Shown here one piece after another: positions 25,001 through 33,700 of a stretch of DNA of 64,000 nucleotides. How positions within the stretch are numbered: position 1 is the first letter of the stretch; every line of letters begins with the position of its first letter. Origin of the DNA: JBMOMT01 sp049324835 (GTDB lineage Bacteria; Chloroflexota; Anaerolineae; CAYNKW01); assembly GCA_049324835.1 (NCBI GenBank), contig JBMOMT010000030.1:1-64000 (forward strand), in the 5' to 3' direction. Position numbers and translations under genes: made by a program. The notes below the pieces were generated by a model. That model was given only the letters and a program-made list of their open reading frames with translations, was not told the DNA's origin and did no database searches.

Positions 25001-28000
25001 TCAATCCGGCAGATGTTTCGGGATGGCAAAGAAAAAAGTGCTGCCCTTTCCGGGCACACTCTCCACCCACACCCGGCCGTTGTGCAGGTCGGCCACCGAT
25101 TTGACGATGGCCAGCCCCAGCCCGGTGCCTTTGATCTGAACCGTGTCGCGGCGTTTGATGCGGTGGAACTTTTCAAAGAGGCGCGGAAAGTGCTGAGCCT
25201 CGATGCCGATGCCCGTGTCTTTGACCCACACCACCACCTGGGCGTTTTGTTCTGCCAGACCGACGGTGACTGAGCCTTGAAACGTGTACTTGATGGCATT
25301 GTCCACCAGGTTGGTGAGGGCGTGTTCCAGCAGTACCCTATCCCCCCAGACGGGTGGCGGGGATACCTCTGGCAGGCGTGTGTTGAGCTCTAGTTTTTGG
25401 GCGATGGCCCGCGGGCGGAGGTTCTGCACCACCTTGTGCGTCAGCTCATCCAGCCGGCAGGGCGCCATGTCGATGTCCACTCCGGCCTCGATGCGCCCGA
25501 TATTGAGCAGATCGTCGATGAGTTTGGTCATCTGTTCGATGCCGAGCACGATCTTGTCCACGAATTCTTGCTGTTTGGCCGTCACCTGACCCACCATCGG
25601 GATCATGGTGACATAACCGCGCATAAACGTGAGCGGCGAGCGTAGATCGTGCGAGACCGTGTTGACGAAATCCGATTTCATCTGATCCAGCTCTTTGAGG
25701 TAGGTGATGTCGCGCAGCACGGCCACCCGGCCGGCGGCCTGCTCGCCCTGCTGGTTGATGGCGCAGACACTGGCGTAGAGCACCCTGCCGTCTGCCAGGG
25801 GCAATTCCTCGGTCAGCACTCCCGATTCACCCTCCAGAGGCGTGACGAACAATTGCAGTGCAGCCGCTGGCTCGCCCGCCAACAGCTTTTCCACGGCCTG
25901 GCCGCGGGCATCCGCCAGCGACCGGAAGGCTTGCTCGGCGGCAGGATTGGCCAGCAAGAGATGGTTCTGTTCGTCGGTGACGATGATGGCATCGGAGGCG
26001 CTGGCGAGGATGGCTTCCAGCCTTTGACGACCGTCGCGCGCTGCCGCAAAGAGGCGGGCGTTTTGCACGGCGACTGCTGCCTGTCCGGCCAACGTGGAGA
26101 GAAAGTCCATCTCGCTGGCATCTGCTGGGCGAGGGCTATTGAAGGCCAGCCACATGGCGCCGATGGTGCGGCCACGGGTGGTCAGTGGCAGGCCGTAAAG
26201 GCTTCGTAACCCGGCCTGTCGCAGCGCCAGCAGGTGGGGCGCTTGCGCGCGGGCCAGGTTGGGCGCGATGAAAGGCAACTGAGGCTGGATGAGACCGTGG
26301 CTGAGTGAGTCCAGCGTGCTCAGCAGGTGCGCTCCCGCGCCTTGAGAGAGGGTTGTTTTTGCGACTCCTTCGCCGGAGAACAGCACGATGCGCGCGGCGT
26401 GAGCGCCGGTTTTGGTCGTGGCGCTTCTGAGGATGGGTTGCAGGCTTTCCTCCAGTTCCAGGCTGCTGGACACGGCCTGGCTCACCTGCCACAACAGCGA
26501 GAGCTGTTCGATGCGTTCTTTGAGGCTAAGCCGCATGCCCTCGAACGCCGTCCGCAGGCGACCCACCTCGTCTTCACCACCCACCTGGACCGAGGTATCC
26601 AACTCGCCGGCTGCGATCTGGGCAGCCACGGCGGCCAGTTGTTTCACCGGCTGCATCAGGTAGCGCGCGGCAAAAAAGAGGGCCACCGAGGCGATGGTGC
26701 CCAAAATCAACAACCGGATCAGCAAGGGCGTCGAGATATCCATGGCCTGGCGCAGAATGACCTCGTAAGGCATCTGAATGACCACCGTCCAGTCGTGGCC
26801 TTCTACCGGATAAGAGTAGGTCAATCGTTGCAGGTTGTTGTCGGGCGAAAGGTCTTCCCAGGCGCGGCTGCCGGAGTTGTGGGTGGTGTGTGTCACCAGC
26901 GGATCGGGATTGGGTTGCCAGGTCTGTAATAGCAGGTGCGGGTCTGGGTGGGCGATGATGCGGTCGGTGTGATCGATCAGAAATCCAATGCCGGCGCCCA
27001 TAGTATCTTGCAGGCCGTTCATGATGCCGGTGAATGTCAGGTTGAGGCCCATATCCACCCGTCCTACCAGAGCGCCCCGGTTGGGATTGGTCTGATCCAG
27101 GGGGGCCATAAAGCTGACGATCAATCGACTGTTGGCATTACGATGCACCGGCGAGTGCAGCACGATGCCGGAGGACATGCCGCTCAAGAGCAGCTCTTCA
27201 CGCGCCAGCAGTTGGGGGTTGGCATCCAACGGAAAAAGGTCGATCGTTTCACCCTGGCCGTTGATGAGCAGCAATTCGCTGAAAAAGCCCGGCGAGCTGA
27301 TGTCTCGGCTGAGTCGGTTCTGCCGCGTGGCGGGGTCTGGGCTGAGCAGGGCGTCGTCCTGGGCAAAATTCTCCAGCAGGGCGCGACCCTCGGCGAAAAA
27401 GAGTGGGATCCAATCGGCGGCGTGCCGGGCGTCCTGTTCGATCTGAGTCACCACCTGTTCGGTCGAGGTGCGCACGCCGGTCACCGTCACGGCGTAAAAG
27501 AGCGCGGTCACCACCAGCAGCATGATGGGCACCAGGGAGAAGAGAAGGCGCTGTTGCAGGCTGCGACCGTAAGGCGGGGTGGTTTTTGCCTGGTGTACCG
27601 GAATCAGGCCGGGAATGACCCGGTAAAGCAGTTGCATGACTGCGCCCACGGCGACGCCGGTCCAGAAGCGTGGCGCCAGTGTGCGCATGCTGTAAGAACC
27701 GGCATAGTTAAAGGCGTACAGAGAAAATGCCTGGGCGTCGACGAACAATATCGGCACCCGCAGCAACCAGGCGGCGAGTGATGCCAGTGGCATGGCGAGA
27801 AGGGGCTGGCGCAGGGCCTGGCCGAAGCGCCCGCTATAGTCCTGGGTGAGCAAAAAGCCGGCGATCAGCCCAAAGCCCATGCTCTCGAAAGCCTGGAGCA
27901 ACTGGCCTGTCTCGAATGCGCCGCGCACCAAACCGCTGCCCAGGGCCACCACAGCCGCGGGAAGTGTGCCCAGGCTGGCGGCAGTCGCACCGATGAGCAA

Positions 28001-28294
28001 CAAACCGGCGATGGGAATCTCTAGCGGCTGTGCCGCTCCGGTTGTGCCCGGCACCGGTGGCAGCCACAGACGAGGGAATTGGAGCTTGAGGGTATTACTC
28101 AAAAAGGCCGCTGAAAGCAGCAACAAGATAAAAAGAGCCAGCCGTTTTCCGCGCAGCGACGGCAACTCTTTGCGCAGAAAAACCAGTGCGGGAAACATAC
28201 CGGCAAGGTAAAGCAGCAGCAGCAGATACCCAAGATTGCCTTGGGGTAGGGTGAGCGCCGGATGTTCCCATGAACCAAGCCAGATGATTTTCAT
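25001..28294 (-). CDS. Membrane sensor histidine kinase (dCache-HAMP-GAF-PAS)
   Basis: A 1097-residue kinase. N-terminal multi-TM region (~1-235, about six helices), another TM (~265), an extracellular double-Cache-like sensor (~290-530, IGFLIDHTDRIIAHPDPHLL is typical), TM (~540), HAMP (~558-610), GAF (~625-765), PAS (~775-890), HisKA with NTVSHDLRSPLTFMRG, and HATPase_c with NLVDNAIKYT, DTGIGI and GTGLGLAIV. It has no receiver and no linked response regulator. The C-terminal part carries the SDFVNTVSHDLRSPLT type found in many Chloroflexota kinases. It precedes ychF by 11 bp; a functional link is not evident. Confidence 0.88.
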   Translation of the reverse strand: MKIIWLGSWEHPALTLPQGNLGYLLLLLYLAGMFPALVFLRKELPSLRGKRLALFILLLLSAAFLSNTLKLQFPRLWLPPVPGTTGAAQPLEIPIAGLLLIGATAASLGTLPAAVVALGSGLVRGAFETGQLLQAFESMGFGLIAGFLLTQDYSGRFGQALRQPLLAMPLASLAAWLLRVPILFVDAQAFSLYAFNYAGSYSMRTLAPRFWTGVAVGAVMQLLYRVIPGLIPVHQAKTTPPYGRSLQQRLLFSLVPIMLLVVTALFYAVTVTGVRTSTEQVVTQIEQDARHAADWIPLFFAEGRALLENFAQDDALLSPDPATRQNRLSRDISSPGFFSELLLINGQGETIDLFPLDANPQLLAREELLLSGMSSGIVLHSPVHRNANSRLIVSFMAPLDQTNPNRGALVGRVDMGLNLTFTGIMNGLQDTMGAGIGFLIDHTDRIIAHPDPHLLLQTWQPNPDPLVTHTTHNSGSRAWEDLSPDNNLQRLTYSYPVEGHDWTVVIQMPYEVILRQAMDISTPLLIRLLILGTIASVALFFAARYLMQPVKQLAAVAAQIAAGELDTSVQVGGEDEVGRLRTAFEGMRLSLKERIEQLSLLWQVSQAVSSSLELEESLQPILRSATTKTGAHAARIVLFSGEGVAKTTLSQGAGAHLLSTLDSLSHGLIQPQLPFIAPNLARAQAPHLLALRQAGLRSLYGLPLTTRGRTIGAMWLAFNSPRPADASEMDFLSTLAGQAAVAVQNARLFAAARDGRQRLEAILASASDAIIVTDEQNHLLLANPAAEQAFRSLADARGQAVEKLLAGEPAAALQLFVTPLEGESGVLTEELPLADGRVLYASVCAINQQGEQAAGRVAVLRDITYLKELDQMKSDFVNTVSHDLRSPLTFMRGYVTMIPMVGQVTAKQQEFVDKIVLGIEQMTKLIDDLLNIGRIEAGVDIDMAPCRLDELTHKVVQNLRPRAIAQKLELNTRLPEVSPPPVWGDRVLLEHALTNLVDNAIKYTFQGSVTVGLAEQNAQVVVWVKDTGIGIEAQHFPRLFEKFHRIKRRDTVQIKGTGLGLAIVKSVADLHNGRVWVESVPGKGSTFFFAIPKHLPD

Positions 28295-28442
28295 GGCGTT
28301 CAGTCAATCCAGAAGACGCAGGCGAGGTTGGCTGTGTGGTACACTCGGATTTCTGGTCTTATTATAGCACTTTAACCGCCAACCGGCAACGTGGCGCAAT
28401 TTGGCGTATCGCCACTGGGGCGGTGCGGCAGGCGAGCCGTTT

Positions 28443-28471
28443 TTGCTCATCCAAACAGGATGTGTTACAAT
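28443..28471 (+). promoter_or_regulatory. Promoter of trmD
   Basis: TTGCTC (28443-28448), 17-bp spacer, TACAAT (28466-28471). The 14 bases GGATGTGTTACAAT recur almost identically in the promoter of the Ser/Thr kinase (47975-47988). Confidence 0.65.
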
Positions 28472-28494
28472 CCCCATCGATGTGGAGGTGAAGC

Positions 28495-29268
28495 ATGAGA
28501 TTCGATATCCTGACCCTTTTTCCAGCCATGTTCGAAGGGCCGTTCCGCGAGAGTATCATCCGGCGGGCGGTCGAAGCCGGCCGAGTTGCCATCCAGATCC
28601 ACGACATCCGCGCTCACGCGCCGGGAAAACACCAGGTAACCGATGACACTCCTTATGGCGGCGGCGGTGGTATGATCATGAAACCGGAGCCGATTTTCAA
28701 CGCGGTGGAAGCGCTCCTGGGCGATCGGTCGCCCTCGCTGTGGCAGGACGACGGCGCGCCGCCGGTGCCGGTGGTGCTGCTCAGTCCACAGGGTCGCCTG
28801 TTCAGCCATCTGGTGGCCAGAGAATTGGCCCGCCAGCCGAGGCTGGTGCTCATCTGCGGGCGCTACGAAGGGGTGGATGAGCGCGTGCGGCAACACCTCT
28901 GCACCGACGAGATCTCGATCGGTGACTATGTTCTGTCTGGGGGGGAACTGGCAGCCATGGTCGTGGTCGACGCGGTGACGCGGCTTCTGCCGGGTGTGTT
29001 GGGCGATCCGGGTGCACCCTTTGAGGATTCGCACGTCGATGGCCTGTTGGAATATCCCCATTACACGCGGCCAGCGGTGTATCGTGGCCATGCGGTGCCG
29101 CCGGTATTGCTCTCTGGCCATCACGCCGAGATCGTCCACTGGCGACGGCAAGAGTCGTTGCGCCGTACCTTTCAACGCCGGCCCGATCTTTTGTCGCAGG
29201 CGCGCCTGTCGGAGGCGGATCGCGCTTTTCTGCGCCAGATGGCGCAGCGTGAACCTGCCGATACTTGA
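28495..29268 (+). CDS. trmD: tRNA (guanine-N1)-methyltransferase TrmD
   Basis: Methylates G37 of tRNAs that read CNN codons, preventing frameshifts. The 257-residue SPOUT protein shows MRFDILTLFPAMFEGP, the cofactor-loop sequences DDTPYGGGGGMIMKPEP and CGRYEGVDERVRQHL, and ISIGDYVLSGGELAAMVVVDAV with the trefoil knot. ATG follows GGAGGTGAAGC. In many bacteria trmD sits with rpsP, rimM and rplS; here it stands alone after a sensor kinase and is followed by a separate LysM gene whose promoter overlaps the trmD stop codon. Confidence 0.95.
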   Translation: MRFDILTLFPAMFEGPFRESIIRRAVEAGRVAIQIHDIRAHAPGKHQVTDDTPYGGGGGMIMKPEPIFNAVEALLGDRSPSLWQDDGAPPVPVVLLSPQGRLFSHLVARELARQPRLVLICGRYEGVDERVRQHLCTDEISIGDYVLSGGELAAMVVVDAVTRLLPGVLGDPGAPFEDSHVDGLLEYPHYTRPAVYRGHAVPPVLLSGHHAEIVHWRRQESLRRTFQRRPDLLSQARLSEADRAFLRQMAQREPADT

Positions 29269-29293
29269 CATAGCTGTCATATTGTGGTATTAT
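29265..29293 (+). promoter_or_regulatory. Promoter of the LysM gene, overlapping the trmD stop
   Basis: TTGACA (29265-29270) contains the trmD TGA; 17-bp spacer; TATTAT (29288-29293). Confidence 0.75.
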
Positions 29294-29339
29294 GGTCAAC
29301 AGATGCACGCGCTCCCCACTGTGCATCAGGAGGAAAGCC

Positions 29340-30275
29340 ATGGCCAGATTGGTCAAACACAAATTGTTGTTGGTCATTTCGTTGTTGTTGCTGGCCCAGA
29401 TGGTGATCGGGCCGGGCGCGGCTCTGGGCGCGCCGTCCAAATCCGAGCCGGTGATTCATATCGTGCAGGCTGGCGAGAATCTGTTCCGCATCTCGCTGCG
29501 TTACGGCACCACCGTCAATGCCATCATGGCCGCCAACAATCTTGCCAGCACGGTCATTTACGTCGGCCAGCGATTGGTCATCCCTGGAAGTGAGTCGTCG
29601 CCTGCCGGGCCAAGTTTCGTGTACGTGGTCAAACACGGCGACACTCTGACGGCCATCGCCTGGCGTTATGGCACCACCGTGACAGCCATCGCCCGGGTGA
29701 ACGGTCTGATGAACCCGAATGCCATTTACGTCGGCCAGCGGCTGCGTATTCCGGGGCAGGAACCGGCGCCTCAGCCGCCCAGGTGTGGGGTGTGGTACAC
29801 GGTTCAGCGTGGTGATACGGTGAGCGCGCTGGCGTTGCGTTATGGCACCACGGTGTGGGCTATCGTTTCGGCCAACAATCTGGCCAGCGCCAATCGTATT
29901 TATGTGGGGCAGCGGCTCTCCATTCCTTGCGGCGGCAGCAGCCCATCACCGGCACCTGTGAGCGCAAGCTGCGCCAATATCAGCTCACCGCGGCATGGCA
30001 GCACGGTCGGCGGCGCAGTGACGGTGCGTGGCACGGCCAACGTGGAAAATTTCTGGTACTACAAGTTCGAGTACCGAAAAGACGATGGCCAACAGAATTG
30101 GATCACCTACGACGATCTCAAGTACACGCCGGTGGTCAACGGTGTTCTGGGTGAGTGGAATCTGAATGCCCTCCAGTTGCCGGATGGCTGGTACTGGTTC
30201 CGCGTGGTCATCGTCGATTGGTCGGGCAATTATCCGCCACCGTGCGAGATGCGGCTGTACGTGCGCGATCCATGA
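29340..30275 (+). CDS. Secreted triple-LysM protein with Ig-like C-terminal domain
   Basis: A 311-residue exported protein: signal peptide (LLLVISLLLLAQMVIGPGAALGA), then three LysM repeats of ~45 residues, each reading HxVxxGDTLxxIAxRYGTTVxAI...VGQRLxIP (starting near residues 40, 95 and 152). After a Ser-Pro linker comes a beta-sandwich domain (ISSPRHGSTVGGAVTVRGTA...WYWFRVVIVDWSGN). LysM binds peptidoglycan or chitin-type sugars, so it probably sits at the cell wall or sheath. No hydrolase domain is present; it may be a cell-surface adaptor. ATG 29340 has AGGAGG upstream; the longer frame start at 29292 lies in the promoter. Confidence 0.87.
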   Translation: MARLVKHKLLLVISLLLLAQMVIGPGAALGAPSKSEPVIHIVQAGENLFRISLRYGTTVNAIMAANNLASTVIYVGQRLVIPGSESSPAGPSFVYVVKHGDTLTAIAWRYGTTVTAIARVNGLMNPNAIYVGQRLRIPGQEPAPQPPRCGVWYTVQRGDTVSALALRYGTTVWAIVSANNLASANRIYVGQRLSIPCGGSSPSPAPVSASCANISSPRHGSTVGGAVTVRGTANVENFWYYKFEYRKDDGQQNWITYDDLKYTPVVNGVLGEWNLNALQLPDGWYWFRVVIVDWSGNYPPPCEMRLYVRDP

Positions 30276-30292
30276 AATCCGCCAGATACGAG

Positions 30293-30328
30293 AAAAAACA
30301 GCACGGGCCACGGCTCGTGCTGTTTTTT
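30293..30328 (+). terminator. Rho-independent terminator after the LysM gene
   Basis: ACAGCACG/CGTGCTGT stem with GC-rich loop, A-tract before and six Ts after. Confidence 0.88.
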
Positions 30329-30349
30329 GGTTTGAAGGCCAGGTTCCTC

Positions 30350-30470
30350 GTAACTGCTCACCCTCCCGCAGGCCTGGAAGTGGTTTCGAGTAGAAATCGG
30401 CCAAGTATCAAAGCCGGCAAACGATTTCAGTCGGTTTTCCAACCTGCGGGAGGGTAGGCTGAGCAGTTAC
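30350..30470. mobile_element. MITE-like element, copy D (different core, perfect 8-bp target duplication)
   Basis: Begins GTAACTGCTCACCCTCCCGCAGG and ends CCTGCGGGAGGGTAGG...GAGCAGTTAC, so the inverted ends equal those of copies A-C (with a 5-base difference between left and right). The ~65-bp core is unrelated to the other copies. Perfect direct repeats GGTTCCTC flank it (30342-30349, 30471-30478). The right duplication overlaps the stop codon of the adjacent minus-strand gene. Confidence 0.88.
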
Positions 30471-30476
30471 GGTTCC

Positions 30477-31265
30477 TCAACGATCTGCAACCCCTCCCAG
30501 CGTTTGCGCCAGTCGCTCGATCTGCGCGATGGCCTCGCTGGGCCAGTCTGGCATCGACCTGGCCGCCAGGTGGAGCGGCGTCCAGCCGGCGGCGATCAGG
30601 CTATAGTCGGCGGCGGCTGGTGATTCTCTGACCACCGGGATGTCCAGGCCTTCACAGTCACACAGGATGGCTATTCTACCCTGGTGGCAGTAAATGGCGA
30701 AATCGATGATGCTGTCGGCCTCTGATGCGCCCTCCATGTCCACCCGCCGTTCGGCCAGAAGGTCCCTCGCCTTCAGACTTTGCCAGAGCTGTTCTTCGGC
30801 CTGTTCCCCCAGCCAGAGATCGTTGATCTCGTCGGCGTGCAGCAGCCGGTTGAGGGTGGTGGGGATGAAGGTGATGCGTCGCAGCCGCCGGCTGGGGATG
30901 GGACGCGGCAGCAGCTCCAGCGACCCGATGTCGATTCTAAAGTAAAGCTCTTGAGCGCGAGGATGATCGGCCTGGTCTGGCAAGAGGTCGATGCGCCGCA
31001 CGGCGCGGTAGCGGCGGACGGGAGCGTAATAGTTGATCCGCCAGCGCTGCTCCGGTCCAAAGGCGGCCGTCTGGTAAAAGGCCAGGTACTCGGCAGCCAG
31101 CCGGGGCGGGGCGCGGCGCACCGGGATGCGATACCAGCCCAGGCTGCGCGCTATGTCTAACGCCTGAGGATCGTTTAACACGGCCACCAGCACGCGTGGT
31201 TCCTCTTCGCCAGGCAGGCCGGTATCCTTTTCCAGATCGTCCAGGTCATCGAACAATCGCCCCAT
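30477..31265 (-). CDS. Uncharacterised protein, possible Vsr/DUF559-like nuclease fold
   Basis: A 262-residue cytoplasmic protein I cannot assign. The N-terminal half is an alpha/beta region with WYRIPVRRAPP and INYYAPVRRYRAVRRIDLLP, then RPIPSRRLRRITFIPTTLNR. The C-terminal ~100 residues (AERRVDMEGASEADSIIDFA, GRIAILCDCEGLDIP, AAGWTPLHLAA) recall the layout of Vsr/DUF559 PD-(D/E)XK nucleases: an Asp after a hydrophobic pair, then a strand with C-D-C-E-G. The usual E-x-D signature is not intact, so activity is doubtful. It is the last gene of an operon: its ATG overlaps the stop of the phosphodiesterase gene, downstream of uvsE, which hints at DNA repair. Confidence 0.6.
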   Translation of the reverse strand: MGRLFDDLDDLEKDTGLPGEEEPRVLVAVLNDPQALDIARSLGWYRIPVRRAPPRLAAEYLAFYQTAAFGPEQRWRINYYAPVRRYRAVRRIDLLPDQADHPRAQELYFRIDIGSLELLPRPIPSRRLRRITFIPTTLNRLLHADEINDLWLGEQAEEQLWQSLKARDLLAERRVDMEGASEADSIIDFAIYCHQGRIAILCDCEGLDIPVVRESPAAADYSLIAAGWTPLHLAARSMPDWPSEAIAQIERLAQTLGGVADR

Positions 31266-32578
31266 CAGATGCCCTCCAGTGCATCCAGCCGGACGCCGAT
31301 CAGCGGCACCAGCATCTCGTTCGCCGTCAGGCCACCGTGACGCCCGATCAGCCGCGGTTGTCTATCACCGCGTTGCAGGGTGTTGCCGCCGTGGGCCAGC
31401 GCCAGCAGATCACCCATACGATACGGTGTTTCGGGGGCCGGCGTGCCGGGGCCGAACAACCCGGCCTCCAGCGCCGTGGCCGAGTCGACCACGGTGAACT
31501 GGCCTGCAAGATGCGCCGCAAAATACGCCCGCACGTCGTGCATCCGGCCGTGGCGCACGAAAAGATAGCTGGCCCGCGATTCACCACAGAGGGGCACGGC
31601 CAGCATGTCTCGCAGGGCGGGGTGCTCGGTGAGCAGGGTGGCCTTTTCTGGCGGGGCGTAGGCCTGACCGTGATCGGCGGTGATGAGCAGTAAACTGTCC
31701 TGGCGTGCCTTTGGGGGGAGCTGTTTCAGGAATTCACGCTCCAGCGTCCAGGCGATGGCGCGCAGCTCGGCCTGCCAGTTTTCGGTGTCGGGACCGCGGG
31801 CATGGGCCACGCTGTCGATGCCGCTCCAATAGACGATGATGAGTTCCCGTGGAGTCGATGACGATCTGGTGGGCGTCAGCATGTGGCGCAACACGGTCCA
31901 CATGTCGGGCAAGGTGACGTAACTGTGCGAATCGTCCAGGCCACGCCGAAAGATGCGAGACATACCACTATCGACAAAGCCGGTGTAGGTGAGGCCTCGT
32001 AAACCGATGCCCTCGGAATCCAAAAGAGCGCCCAGATCGGGCACCGCCAGAAACTTTTCCGGCTCCAGCCCCCAACTGACCAGCACCTCGGCTCGTTTGT
32101 CGTAGCTGGGCGACAGGGCGATGAGGTTGGCCAGCACGCCATATTCACGCAGGTACAGCTCGTAGCCCAACAGACCGTGTTCAGCCGGTGTGCGGGCCGT
32201 CCAAAATGTAGAAAGGGCGGCGGTGGTGGTCGATGGGAACACGGAGGTCAGTGGGAAAAAACGGCCGGCATCGGCCAGGGTGCGCAAAATACCCAGATCG
32301 GAATCGGTTTCCATTTGTCGCCGCAGCCGCCGGTATCCGAGGGCGTCCAGAATGACCAGGATGACCCGTTTCAGGTTGGGGGTCCAATCGGCCCACAAGT
32401 GAGAGGGCAGTGGGGGCGCGGCGGGGGCCGGTAGATTGCCGCCCAGGAGGGCGGCGGCGGTGGCGGGCAGGTTGGCGATGGACAGCCCATCGTAACACGG
32501 CAGGACGAACTCTGAGGGCAGATGATCCAGGCCGGGCAGTCGATGCTGTTGGATGAGGGTTTCCGTGTGACTGGTCAT
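31265..32578 (-). CDS. Alkaline-phosphatase-superfamily phosphodiesterase
   Basis: A 437-residue protein of the type I phosphodiesterase/nucleotide pyrophosphatase clan. Metal and nucleophile features: VILVILDALGYR (first metal Asp), VFPSTTTAALSTFWTARTPAEHGLLG (Thr nucleophile in the STTTAA stretch), VYWSGIDSVAHARGP and LLITADHGQAY (DHG metal site). No signal peptide or TM, so it is cytoplasmic. It overlaps uvsE by four bases (ATGA) and the following gene by one base, so the three are translationally coupled. Substrate unknown. Confidence 0.8.
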   Translation of the reverse strand: MTSHTETLIQQHRLPGLDHLPSEFVLPCYDGLSIANLPATAAALLGGNLPAPAAPPLPSHLWADWTPNLKRVILVILDALGYRRLRRQMETDSDLGILRTLADAGRFFPLTSVFPSTTTAALSTFWTARTPAEHGLLGYELYLREYGVLANLIALSPSYDKRAEVLVSWGLEPEKFLAVPDLGALLDSEGIGLRGLTYTGFVDSGMSRIFRRGLDDSHSYVTLPDMWTVLRHMLTPTRSSSTPRELIIVYWSGIDSVAHARGPDTENWQAELRAIAWTLEREFLKQLPPKARQDSLLLITADHGQAYAPPEKATLLTEHPALRDMLAVPLCGESRASYLFVRHGRMHDVRAYFAAHLAGQFTVVDSATALEAGLFGPGTPAPETPYRMGDLLALAHGGNTLQRGDRQPRLIGRHGGLTANEMLVPLIGVRLDALEGI

Positions 32579-33579
32579 GGGTAAAGCAGCTCCTGGTTCG
32601 AGACGTTCGGATCGCCTTTCAGGCTCTGTTGCAGGTCTGGCGCAAAGCGGGCCAGTTGCTGCCGCAGATGCAGCAGAGCCAAATCTTTGGCCCGCGCCTC
32701 GAGCATGATATCGAAACCGGGCAGTTGGGCTGCCCGCGCCCGGCGCAGGAAGGCGATGAATTCAAAAGGATGGATAAAATCGGCGTGCTCTGCCGGTTGG
32801 GGCGGGTGAAAAAACCGGACGCGTCGACCACTGGCGGCATGCTGCTGCTCGACGATACGCATGGCCGTGCGCGGCGAGGCAAAGTGGACTTTGGGCCGCA
32901 CCGCGTCGGGCCAGGAAAGCAGGCACAGTCTCAGCGCTTCGACATCGTCCAGGCCTTCGGGATTGTGACAGCGGTGGTGCAGGTGATCGTAAACCAGCGG
33001 CACGCCGGTGTGATCGTGGATCCAGGCGATGTCGGCCACGGAGAAGCGGTTGTCGTCGTGCTCCAGGGCCAACCGGCGACGGGCGCCGGCCGGCAGGGTG
33101 TGATACCGCTCGACAAAGCGGCTCCGGGCGGCAGTATGATCGCCATAGCCGCCGCCGACGTGGCCCACCACAACCGCCTCCGGCCCTTGACCCAGCTCAT
33201 CGAGGATACGCGCCAGGCTGTTCAGGTGGGCCGCGGCCCGGGCAGCGGTTGTCTCGTCGGGGGCGTTGAGCACGGCTGCTGCCGGCGCGTGGAACGAGAG
33301 GCGCACCGCGGCCTGGCGGGCAAGCTGGCCCACCAGGGCCAGCTCGGCGGCGCATTCGTCGATCTGGGCGTGAAACTGCGGCATGTCTGGGTGAGTGGCG
33401 TAGGGGGCCAGATCGGCAGACAGACGATACAGGTCGATGCGCTGCCGTTGCAGGTACAGCAGGATGTCTCGAACGCAGGCCAGACTGACGCTGAGGTGCG
33501 GTTCGTTCTGCCAGCGGCGGCTATCGTGCGATTTGAGGCCTGGCTGTCCCAGGATACGAACGGCAAAACCGAGGCGCAT
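32575..33579 (-). CDS. uvsE: UV-damage endonuclease UvsE (UVDE)
   Basis: Nicks DNA immediately 5' of UV photoproducts and some abasic sites. The TIM-barrel protein (334 residues) shows MRLGFAVRILG, RLSADLAPYATHPD, RLSFHAP, VGHVGGGYGD, LALEHDDNRFSVAD, VPLVYDHLHHRCHNP and PKVHFASPR, which provide the His/Glu/Asp metal ligands of the family, and HADFIHPFEF near the end. ATG 33579 is chosen because the protein homology starts there; TTG 33600 is possible. A promoter TTGCGT-17-TATAAT (33652-33624) lies upstream. First gene of a coupled three-gene operon. Confidence 0.88.
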   Translation of the reverse strand: MRLGFAVRILGQPGLKSHDSRRWQNEPHLSVSLACVRDILLYLQRQRIDLYRLSADLAPYATHPDMPQFHAQIDECAAELALVGQLARQAAVRLSFHAPAAAVLNAPDETTAARAAAHLNSLARILDELGQGPEAVVVGHVGGGYGDHTAARSRFVERYHTLPAGARRRLALEHDDNRFSVADIAWIHDHTGVPLVYDHLHHRCHNPEGLDDVEALRLCLLSWPDAVRPKVHFASPRTAMRIVEQQHAASGRRVRFFHPPQPAEHADFIHPFEFIAFLRRARAAQLPGFDIMLEARAKDLALLHLRQQLARFAPDLQQSLKGDPNVSNQELLYP

Positions 33580-33623
33580 GATCGGTTCCGTGAAGGTCAA
33601 AGGTGTGAGACACGGCGTCAGGG

Positions 33624-33652
33624 ATTATAGTCCAAGGGGGGTGTTTACGCAA
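33624..33652 (-). promoter_or_regulatory. Promoter of the uvsE operon
   Basis: Minus strand TTGCGT (33652-33647), 17-bp spacer, perfect TATAAT (33629-33624). Confidence 0.7.
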
Positions 33653-33700
33653 GCTTTGGGGAAAAGCCGCATCGGCGGCCTTTCCGGTCAGGGCGGTGGA

